64,000 nucleotides of DNA from Lachnoclostridium sp. An76 (GTDB lineage Bacteria > Bacillota > Clostridia > Lachnospirales > Lachnospiraceae). Positions 34,927 through 44,500 of this stretch are shown here, in pieces. The position numbers and the translations under genes were made by a program. A model generated the notes under the pieces. It ran no database searches and had not been told where the DNA came from. It worked only from the letters and a program-made list of their open reading frames with translations. The DNA is taken from assembly GCF_002161355.1 (NCBI RefSeq), contig NZ_NFHL01000001.1, positions 124,001 through 188,000 on the forward strand, read 5' to 3'. Every line of letters starts with the position of its first letter. Position 1 is the stretch's first letter.

Positions 34927-36325
34927 GGAGTTTGCATGGATCACGTATTTCTTTGTGATCCTGTTCATCGCGCTCATGGGATATCTGGTCTATTTCACGA
35001 TCGCGCGGGCGGATACATTTGTCAACAGCCCGTATAACCAGAGGCAGGACGCGTTCGCGAAGAAAGTAGTCCGCGGGGATATCACTGACAGGAACGGCAA
35101 TGTGCTCGCGCAGACAGACGTGGCGGAAGACGGCACAGAGACGAGGGTCTATCCTTACGGATCCCTGTTTGCCCATGTGATCGGGTACAGCGATACAGAG
35201 CTTGGCAAGACCGGGCTGGAATCAGTGGAGAATTTTGAGCTCCTTACGTCGAATGCATTTTTTGTGGAGAAGATACAGAATGAGTTTAACGGGACGAAGA
35301 ACCAGGGGGATACGGTCGTAACTACTCTGGATGCGGATCTCCAGCAGGCGGCGTATGACGCGCTCGGGGATAACAAAGGCGCAGTCGTGGTCCTGGAAGC
35401 GGATACGGGAAAGATCCTTACTATGGTGTCAAAGCCGGACTATGATCCCAACAATCTTGCCGCTGACTGGGAGACTCTGAATACAGATGAGGAGAACAGC
35501 CCACTTCTGAACCGTGCCACAAATGGGTCTTACGCACCCGGATCTGTGTTTAAGATCATCACCACGCTGGCTTACATGCGGCAGAACAGTGATTATCCGT
35601 CTTATACTTACGACTGTACAGGATCTATCACAGTGGACGATACGACGATCCCCTGTTTTAACAATACAGTCCACGGCTTTGAAGACTTGAGGAGTTCGTT
35701 TGCCAACTCGTGCAACTCTTCTTTTGCAAATATCGGGCTGTCACTGGACCTGGCGAAATACAAAGAGACAGCAGAGGATCTGCTCTTTAATTCCGCACTG
35801 CCGGGCGTCCTGGACTACACGAAGAGCTCTTTTGTCCTCGATGAGGGGGCGCCGGTCTCAGAGGTTATGATGACAGCGATGGGACAGGGCAGGACAACGG
35901 TCAGTCCTTATCATATGGCGCTGATCACTCAGGCAGTGGCGAATGGCGGGACGCTCATGGAGCCCTACCTTGTAGAGCAGGTGACAAATTATACAGGTAC
36001 TGAAGTGCGCAGGAATGTGCCGAAAAGCTACCGGAGGCTTATGACTTCTGAGGAAGCCGCACAGCTCAAAGAGTATATGACTGCGGTGGTCAGTGAAGGG
36101 ACCGGCTCTGTCCTGAGCGGACGCAGCTACACTGTGGCCGGGAAGACAGGCACAGCAGAGTACAGCCTTGTGGACGGAGAGAAGACGCATTCCTGGTTTG
36201 TGGGATTTACGAATGTAGATAATCCGGAGCTGGTCATCAGCGTGATCACGGAAGGCTCTGACGGAAGCGCCGGGGGCAAGGCAGTCAATATCGCCGGGGA
36301 GATCCTTGATTCGTATTACAGCTGA
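34820..36325 (+). CDS. class B penicillin-binding protein (transpeptidase)
   Basis: 501 residues. A highly basic cytoplasmic N-terminus (about 1-38) and one membrane helix precede a short pedestal domain (VVRGDITDRNGNVLAQT) and the transpeptidase domain with SVFK, SCN and KTGTAE. It is close in size to PbpA-type partners of SEDS proteins. The first 107 bp overlap the SEDS gene in another frame, and AAAGGA precedes ATG 34820, so the two should be translationally coupled and work as one glycosyltransferase-transpeptidase pair. Confidence 0.94.
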   Translation: MAWEEQRPEKRRRTNRDSRKSPGRGRVKSRERARNKEFAWITYFFVILFIALMGYLVYFTIARADTFVNSPYNQRQDAFAKKVVRGDITDRNGNVLAQTDVAEDGTETRVYPYGSLFAHVIGYSDTELGKTGLESVENFELLTSNAFFVEKIQNEFNGTKNQGDTVVTTLDADLQQAAYDALGDNKGAVVVLEADTGKILTMVSKPDYDPNNLAADWETLNTDEENSPLLNRATNGSYAPGSVFKIITTLAYMRQNSDYPSYTYDCTGSITVDDTTIPCFNNTVHGFEDLRSSFANSCNSSFANIGLSLDLAKYKETAEDLLFNSALPGVLDYTKSSFVLDEGAPVSEVMMTAMGQGRTTVSPYHMALITQAVANGGTLMEPYLVEQVTNYTGTEVRRNVPKSYRRLMTSEEAAQLKEYMTAVVSEGTGSVLSGRSYTVAGKTGTAEYSLVDGEKTHSWFVGFTNVDNPELVISVITEGSDGSAGGKAVNIAGEILDSYYS

Positions 36326-36420
36326 GGAACAGATGCGGCCATGTGACGCGATCATGTGACGGGAAAGGCAGTATGAAGGACCAAAGGAGCATAAAAGCAA
36401 GACGATCGAAGAGGACAGCT

Positions 36421-36765
36421 ATGCAGGTGAAAATTTACTGTGACCTCTGTGTCAGTGAATGCTGGCAGGAAAAAAAGGAAAAAATCATAAAAAAGCTGAG
36501 GCAGAACAGGCTCCAGCCCCAGGTGTATGTGATCGCGCTGTCACAGGGGGAACAGAACCATCTGGAGTTTTTCTCCAGTATGCTTTTAAAACAGCGTGTG
36601 TACAGGGATAGCGGCCTGTTTGTCGTGGGGATCGCAGCGGGGTATGACGAAGCGCTCGCTATCACAACGAGGATCGCGGATCATGTATACCGGGAAACAG
36701 GCGGCGCTGATATCCGGCGGTTTATACTGGACCGGCAGAAAGAATATGAAAAGGCGGGGCGGTAG
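36421..36765 (+). CDS. conserved-looking hypothetical protein
   Basis: 114 residues. I do not recognise the family. It has two early Cys (YCDLCVSECW), a Lys-rich helix and the hydrophobic stretch GLFVVGIAAGYDEALAITTRIADHVYRETG; no signal or membrane helix. GAGG lies 6 bp upstream of ATG 36421; an alternative ATG at 36373 would add 16 residues. It is followed directly by the DUF2953 gene (stop and next ATG are contiguous), so it may belong to that operon. Confidence 0.65.
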   Translation: MQVKIYCDLCVSECWQEKKEKIIKKLRQNRLQPQVYVIALSQGEQNHLEFFSSMLLKQRVYRDSGLFVVGIAAGYDEALAITTRIADHVYRETGGADIRRFILDRQKEYEKAGR

Positions 36766-37692
36766 ATGTTACATATCATTCTCCTTATCTTGAAAATACT
36801 GGGATTACTGATACTGGGCATCTTTGGGCTTATTATCATTGCCGTTGCCATTGTCCTTCTCGCCCCTGCCGGGTATATGCTGGAGGTATCGGGGAAAGAT
36901 ACGCTGGAAAGTATGCAGGGAAGGCTGAAGTTTCATTGGCTGCTGCATCTGTTATCCGGAGAGTTATATTACGAAGATGGCAGGTTTACCTGGCGAATGA
37001 GGGCAGGGTGGAAAAAGTTCGGAAGCGGCATGGAGAAAGAAGATGACACAGACGAAATGGAGTCTGTTCCGGATTCTTTCGGAAAGCCGGAGAAAATGCC
37101 GGAAGCTCGTGCAGAAGAGACGTTAGAAAAGCAGCCGGAAGCTCAAACAGAAGAGAAGGCTGATTCCGGCTCTGCGGGCGTAAAGGCAGAGCACAGCAAA
37201 ACGAAAAAAAAGACTGACATACGGAAAACTAAGCAAAAGCATTCTCTATATGAAAGATTAAAGGAATTTTGGGAAAAGATAAAATATACATTTCAGAAGA
37301 TCTGTGATAATATAAGGTCATTGGTAAAGAAAAAAGAGCGTCTGACAGCATTTATCCAGAATGAGGTGCATAAAAGCGCATTCTTTAAAGTCATACGGGA
37401 ACTGAGGCGTTTCCTGAAGACGCTTCGTCCCCGGAAAGCAGATGTGTGCGCAGAATTCGGATTTACAGATCCGGCTGTGACCGGCTATGTACTCGCTTTG
37501 ATCAGTATGATCTATCCGTTTATCGGAGAGTATGCAGAGATCCGCCCTGATTTCGAACGCAAGATCCTTCGGGGGAGGGTATATGTAAAAGGCAGGATAC
37601 GGGCTCTGCACGCTGTATCTTTTGCCCTGCGTCTGCTGTTGGATAAAAATGTGAGAACAACATACAGGCATATCAGAAAATTTAAACTTTAA
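36766..37692 (+). CDS. ytfI: DUF2953 protein (YtfI-like)
   Basis: 308 residues. A long N-terminal hydrophobic region (about 1-35) anchors the protein, a charged Lys/Glu-rich middle is variable, and the C-terminal DUF2953 region contains the conserved FGFTDPAVTGYVLALISMIYP. In Bacillus, YtfI is encoded next to YtfJ and takes part in its placement on spores. Here ytfJ follows after 109 bp. Confidence 0.85.
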   Translation: MLHIILLILKILGLLILGIFGLIIIAVAIVLLAPAGYMLEVSGKDTLESMQGRLKFHWLLHLLSGELYYEDGRFTWRMRAGWKKFGSGMEKEDDTDEMESVPDSFGKPEKMPEARAEETLEKQPEAQTEEKADSGSAGVKAEHSKTKKKTDIRKTKQKHSLYERLKEFWEKIKYTFQKICDNIRSLVKKKERLTAFIQNEVHKSAFFKVIRELRRFLKTLRPRKADVCAEFGFTDPAVTGYVLALISMIYPFIGEYAEIRPDFERKILRGRVYVKGRIRALHAVSFALRLLLDKNVRTTYRHIRKFKL

Positions 37693-37801
37693 ACAGCATC
37701 CGGGATCGCTGTGTAAATAAAGCGGCTGAAAATGAAATTAAGGAGCATCCGGGCTGAAGATTAGAAAAAAGTATACAGTCTTATTTGAGGAGGAAAAAGA
37801 A

Positions 37802-38200
37802 ATGGCTGAGGGAAAAAATGATTTTAAGACAACACTGGAATCTCTGTTCAGGGGTATGGATGGTGTCGTATCATCCAAGACAGTAGTAGGGGATGCCATC
37901 CACATTAACGGGACTATTATCCTTCCCCTTGTTGACGTGTCATTCGGGATCGGAGCTGGAGCATTTTCCGCTGAAAAGAAAGAAAAAGGCATGGGGGGAA
38001 TCGGCGGCAAGATGTCGCCAAGCGCGGTCATTGTCATTCAGGATGGAAAGACAAGACTGGTAAATATCAAAAATCAGGATACGATAACAAAAATTCTCGA
38101 TATGGTACCGGATGTGGTCGACCGGTTTACGACAAAGAAAGAGGACAAAATGACAGAGAAAGATGTGATGGATATCCTGGACTCTGATGAGGAGTCATAG
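37802..38200 (+). CDS. ytfJ: GerW family sporulation protein (YtfJ)
   Basis: 132 residues. The motifs VVGDAIHINGTIILPLVDVSFGIGAG and GGIGGKMSPSAVIVIQDG are diagnostic of GerW/YtfJ. The family is needed for normal spore germination in Bacillus and indicates a spore-forming lineage. GAGGAGG precedes the ATG. A Lys/Glu-rich tail ends the protein. Confidence 0.95.
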   Translation: MAEGKNDFKTTLESLFRGMDGVVSSKTVVGDAIHINGTIILPLVDVSFGIGAGAFSAEKKEKGMGGIGGKMSPSAVIVIQDGKTRLVNIKNQDTITKILDMVPDVVDRFTTKKEDKMTEKDVMDILDSDEES

Positions 38201-38274
38201 GAAATTTATTACACGGTCATAAACAGGAAATAAAATGCATAAAATAAAGAAACAGACTTTTCGGAAGTGATGTC

Positions 38275-38412
38275 ATGAAAAAGGTATGTGGTTTCGCGTT
38301 ATTTTGGATGGCGCTGGGGATGTTTATCATGATGCTCCTTCCGAATCTGGTCTGGGGCGTGATCCTCACGATCGTCTTCCTTGTGGCAGGATACAAGCTG
38401 TTCTGCTGCTGA
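38275..38412 (+). CDS. small hydrophobic membrane protein, 45 residues
   Basis: ATG 38275 with GGAAG upstream opens a 45-codon frame ending at TGA 38410-38412. The product starts MKKVCGFALFWMALG, is almost wholly hydrophobic with two probable membrane segments separated by LPNLVWG, and ends GYKLFCC. It lies between ytfJ and a terminator. I do not recognise it; the pattern of charged start, helix, short loop and helix argues for a real small protein. Confidence 0.6.
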   Translation: MKKVCGFALFWMALGMFIMMLLPNLVWGVILTIVFLVAGYKLFCC

Positions 38413-38445
38413 ATTTCTAAACGAATATCTATATTATCAACATTT

Positions 38446-38475
38446 AGGCAGCCACGTTCAACGAGGCTGCTTTTG
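38446..38475 (+). terminator. terminator after the ytfJ region
   Basis: GGCAGCC (38447-38453) pairs with GGCTGC plus a G-T pair (38465-38471) around an 11-nt loop, followed by TTTTG. Confidence 0.65.
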
Positions 38476-38571
38476 AATTTCCAGAAATCTCATATTGTTC
38501 CACATTTGCAAAACAAGTAAAATCAGTCTGGTCATATAACGACAAATCTTTTGAAAGGAATGAATCAGACT

Positions 38572-41500
38572 ATGAGAAGAGTAAGAGCCTTGCTTGCGGC
38601 ATTTATTACCATATGCGGACTCTTATTGGGAAGCATTGACGTGACTGCGGCAGGCGTGCAGGGAATGGAAATCCTGACAGATGATACTGCCGTGAGAAAA
38701 GGGCAGGAGATTACCCTTACATTTGCCCTTAAGGGATATGAGGAGATCAGGGAAGGCGTGAACGCTTTCAAGGGAACGCTGGAATTTGACTCGGATGTTT
38801 TTGAGAAGGCGGATGGGGAAGATTTTGCAGCGTTGAATTCCTGGGAGCGGCTGTATTACAACCCGGATAACGGACAATTTGTACTTATCAACCGGGCTGG
38901 AAGCATGGAAGACGAAGCGGTGTTCAGCCTCCGTCTGAAAGCAAAGGAGTCAATCCCTGCAAAAGAAGCCTTGATTACGGTAAAGGATCTCTCTGTTTCA
39001 GAAGGAAAAGAAGATCTGTATCCGGCAGACGGTTTCCTTAAGATCGATTCGATTACAGTGGAAACACCGGGAGAAGCGGAAACAGAAACGCAGGAACTGG
39101 AACTTGGTCCTGTCCGCACAGGAGATCCGTGGATTGGGAATGTGATATTTCCTGTAATACTTATCGCAGCCTTTCTGATTGCTGTGCTTTTGTTTATTTT
39201 CAGAAGAAAAAAGGATGCGGAGAAAAAGAAGGAAAGGTCCCCGGGCGGGAAGAAAATTCTGACGGGTGTTCTTGTGTGCGGTCTGACATCCGCCGCTATT
39301 CTCGGAAGCGTATCCGCTTATGCCGGGAAGAGTGATCTGAACGATGACGGAAACATAGATTATTCAGATGTAGAGTTACTGCAGAAACATTTGATCGCAC
39401 TGAAGATTCTGGACAAGGATGGGCAGAAAAGAGCAGATATGAATTCTGACGGAAAGCTGACCGTCACAGACTTGTCTATGCTGATCCGCAGGATCGAGAA
39501 GAAAGCAGACTATGAGGTACATATATCTTCTGCTATGGAGCGGTTTTACTATGAGAAGCAGGAACAGGCAGAATTAAACTTCTATGCGGAAGTCTCCTGC
39601 GGAATGGAAGATCCTTGTGAGGCCACAATCGAGTCTGTGATCATCAACGGCACTGAGTATGAGGCGGCACGCCGGGAGGACAGCCAAGTATATACTGTGA
39701 CGGCGGACACAGGAGACCGGTCCGGGGTAAAGGAGTACCACATTACAAAAGCCATCCTTGATAACGGGCAGGAAGTGTCTGTAGACTATACTGAACAGAT
39801 CGATGTGTTGAAAAGCGCGCCTGAGGTTATGGATTTTCATGCAGAGGAGATGACAGATGCAGCGCAGATGAAAGTGTCTTTTGTCCTGAAAGACGACGAT
39901 TCTGCTCTGTCAATGTCACAAATGAAAGTGGTCAGACAGTCTGACAGCAGTCTTTTCATGGAAAAAGACCTCCGGGCAGGGAAGAACGAATTCACCCTGG
40001 ATCTGGAAGAGGGGACTGCCTATGACATTCACATCACAGCAGCATATAACAGGGATTCGGATGAACTGGAAGTAGAAGAAGATCATACAGGAACATTTTC
40101 AGTAAGCAAAGAAATACAGCTTAACATAGATTATCAGTTCCGTTTTGGCAGTATGAAGGTGAAAACCGCTGACGGGGTTCAGACAGACCGGTTCAGCCGG
40201 AATCAGCCTGTGATGCTCGCCTTTGAGACCGGAAACAGTACGGTGTATGAGCCTGAGCAGCTCATTGTGAACGGTGTCTCTTATCCGGTGAGCCGGACTG
40301 AAAATGGGGAGGCAGAAGAATATTATGTGATGCTGGACGGATTTGCAGAACATGGAGAGGCGCAGATCCGGGCTGAGAAACTGATTCTTTCTAATGGGAA
40401 AACCTTCGATCTGGGGGCAGATCAGGCGGTAGATGTCATGATCCTGAAAGCTCTTCCAGAAGCAGAAGGGCTGGAAATACAGGAAGATACAGAGAACGGG
40501 GTGTTCCGGGTGAAGTTCCATCTGTCAGACCCTGACAGCGCCCTGTCGGGACATAAGGCGGAGATCCAGAATTCTGCGGGACAGACTGTGGCAGAGATGG
40601 AATTTAAAGAAAGTGATCTGCCGGAAGATGACCAGAAGAAAAAGGTATTTGACAAAGAAATCCCGCTGGCAGATACCGGACTTACAGCGGCGTACACAGT
40701 ACGGATCAAGGCGGACTGCGATCTGACTGCTGACAAGACAGAGACAGAACGGCAAAAAGTGCTGGCAGAGAAGACAATTGCCGCCAAGCCGCGGATTCTT
40801 ATCGCCGGCAGCCGGACAGACAGATCTTATGTGGAGAAAGGAGGCAGTGTAAATCTTTACTATGAGCTTTCCCACAATGTAGATGCGGAAATATCAGCTC
40901 TTGTGGTCAACAACAGAGAACTTGCGGTCCGGTCCGGGCAGTCAGGAATCTGGGAGGTGGAAGCAACGGCGCCGGAAGAGGCAGGAGTTCATGCCTTTTC
41001 CCTTTCACAGGCTGTATTTGCGGACGGGACAACTGTCAGAGTCAGCGATGAAACAACTGTGGAAGTCTTGAAAGACACGCCGGCAGTCAGTGAGTTTACC
41101 TGGAGCAGGACATCTCAGGATGAGCTGGAAGTCCGGTTCAAACTTGCGGACAAAGACAGCGCGCTTCAGGGTGCCGTAGTACAGATTGCAGAGAAAGACG
41201 GCTCCGTCCTTTTAAGGGAGAGCATTTCTTTAGGAGAAAACAAGGTATCCGCACCTCTTTCCATAAAAGAGAACTATGTTGTGACTATAACTGCGGACTA
41301 TGACAGAGATACAAATACACTGGATGACAAGTCTAATGAGTTTAAAGACGAGGTGCTTTATGCAGAGAATATCACAGTGTCTAAAGACGCGATTGAACTG
41401 AAAGACATTACAGATGCCACGCTTTATTATGCCGGAGACGACACGCCGGGAGAGGTGGATGTACTGGACATTACAGGCGGGCTTCCGGACGACGCGGAGA

Positions 41501-44500
41501 ATTATTATGCGTTCATCGAAATGGAGAGCATGCCAGACTTTTATGCCGGCATCCGCAGCTTTTGGCAGGATGAAGATACCGGCAGGGTATATGCGGAACT
41601 GGATCAGAACGATCTGGTAAGCTACGAAACAGACGGAACGAAAAATGCAGGGTATGCGTTTCCTCTGGTGTACAGGGACGACGACGGAGAACATCCGCTG
41701 ATCCGAAGCGCGGAAGAGCTGTTCCGCCGGATGGCGGCAGATCCGAAAGGGCGGCATGAACTCACAGAAGATCTGGATGCGTCAGGCGTTTCTACGGATG
41801 CTGCCGCGGTGGCAGGTACATTTACAGGCGAACTGGATGGAAACGGACATACCATCTATAACCTCCCGACCTCTCTTTTTGGAACCTTAAGCGGGGCCCG
41901 CATTCATGATCTGGTGATCGAGGACGCGGCAGTTACAGTCTCAAGAAGCGGTATCTTGGCAAATGTCATCCAGAACGGAAGCGTGATCGAGAATGTATTT
42001 ATTACAGATTCTTCCATATCAAACGGCGTTGACGGGCTGGGCACATTTACGGGAAGGCTTGTAAATTCCACGATCAGAAAGAGTGCATCCGTGAATGTTT
42101 CTGTAAAAGGTCTCGTGGCAGTCGGAGGGATCGCCGGCAAAACAGAATCCGGTTCCCTGATCGAGAACTGTTATGTGACCGGAAAGGTCCAGGGAACTTA
42201 TGACCATCCTTCACTGGGAGCAAGGACCGGCGGAATCAGCGGATGGCACGGCGGAGGAAGGATCAGCCGCTGCTATACCCGGGCGCAGATCATTGCTCCC
42301 GCCCTGAAAGGAAATGGCGGCATCATAGGCGGCCCCAATACAGGAGCTCCTGATATCAGGTACAGCCTGAGCATGAGCAGCGGCGCAGGATACAGGATTG
42401 CCGGATTTGACGTCCTGGATGATGTAACGGAAGTATATGAGTTCTCGGGCTCTGACAGTATTTCAAATATTACAGAAGATAATCAGGACAATGTGAAAGA
42501 GACTGATGCTGTCTATGACAAAAAATTCTATACAGACACGCTCGGATTTGATGACGGCATCTGGGAACTGGACGGGCTTGCATATGAAAAGCTCCCTTCC
42601 CTAAAAGACGCTCCCATGGAAGAAAATAACTACGGGATACCAAATTACACCAATGTGCTGAAACATGAAAAGTACCGCCCTGAACGTGAGAAGGCTTATT
42701 CAAATATGGCGAAAATGATGCCTCTGGCTGATACTCGCATGTGGGTGGAATACGGAAACCTTCTGTCGGATGAAGACCTGTTTGCCGCCAAAATCGTTGA
42801 TTTCGTCCTTCCTTTGAACGCGGACAATTCCATTATATCCGGCATACGAAGGGATAATCCGGGCGAAGTTGAAAAGATCCGCGTCGTGTTCGATGACGGA
42901 ACAATGGAGGAATACCCGGTCACATTTGACAAACTTGTCGGAGGGCTGGCAGCCGTTTATCAGGTGGATGGGCTGGAATTAAAGTACCAGTTCCACAATT
43001 ATGCATCAGATATCGATGCGGCGTTTCTGGCAGAAACAGCGCAAATGGCGTCAGCATATGACTATGCGGCCGACATGGGGGCGCTGACGCCGGAGGAAGA
43101 GAGCCGTCTGTATACAGACTACTATAACGAAAGCGTAAACGGCAGGATGGAAGATCTGCTGTACAGGCTTTTCGCATCAGGGGATCAATATCCGACCTAC
43201 TGTAATAATCCGGCGGTCCGGGCGCTTGCGGCAGAGCGTATGCGGGACGAAGAGATGCTGAAGCGGATGCTTTATGCTTATAATTACTACGATAAGTGGT
43301 ACCGCATCGATTACGCAGGGGTCCTCTTAAGTGATCTGATGTTTTTTAACGGAGAAATGCTGGCGGATGGCATGACAGCTGAAGCCCTTACAAGCCATCT
43401 GCTGTCTGCGGGAAACGGGCAGCGTGACACGAACAGGACAATTAACTTCTATAACAATGTGCTGAAAAATTATACAGGGAAACCGCTGACAGATTTTCTT
43501 GGCGGGCTTGCAGGCAGTATAGCAGGGTACAGCGATGCCAATGACTGGTTTGCAGACAGCTTTGACGGACTTCTTGTTGAAAAGGAAGCACAGGGCGATG
43601 AAGGGAAGATCCGGTATCGGATGTGGGACAATTTAAGCGGACTTGAAGATGGAAGAAAGAGCATTGTCCTTCATATTCTTACGGCGCCGCAGGAGGATAT
43701 GTACCTGATCTCTGTTCCGTCCCAGTTCATTATCGGCAGCATGAACCGATATCCGGACTATCTGAATAAAGACGGACAGGAACTCGAGCGGATGCGCCGG
43801 ACAGCGGAAGCTTATGCCGAGAAGATGGGGATTTTTTACGGGGTATCCTCACAGTGGATGGATGGCGCGGAAAAGCAGCTGAACAGTTTTGTAAATATTC
43901 AGTATGATACACGCTTAAGCTTTCCGGAGAGTAATGCGGCATCCGCAGGCGCACAGGAAAAAGGGCAGACGAGAGATCCGGTCATGAAATGGGTTTACGA
44001 GGCAAATGAAATGTTGAATGCCCTGAACGGCAGCGCCGCCGTGGCAGACGGAAGGATTGTGATCTGGATGTGGTCTGAAGCGCTCGGCACCAGCGATTAT
44101 ACATTCTTTACTTTCAGTCATGAGACCGCCCATAATCAGGATGGCAGATACTTTTATGGCGGGACAGGGAGAAGGAACGGTACCGGGGCCGAAGCACATG
44201 CAGACGGAAATATTGCCCAGGAAATGCGGGACGGCGCGATGGTATTCAATATCTCAAAGAATATGGACATCGGAACCGAAATGACCAACAATTTCAGTTA
44301 TGAGAGGATCAATTCAAAAGAAAAGATCCACAGTTATTACCGCGAGATGTTTGAAACTGGCTATGTGCTGGATTATCTGGCGGCGCAGGCATTCCTCAAA
44401 CTCACTCCGCAGCAGCAGGCAGCGGTGGCGGTGCAGGCAGAACATACCCCGGGCGGGACATCATCCATGTCTACGGTGTATAAAGAACTGACTGCAGAAG

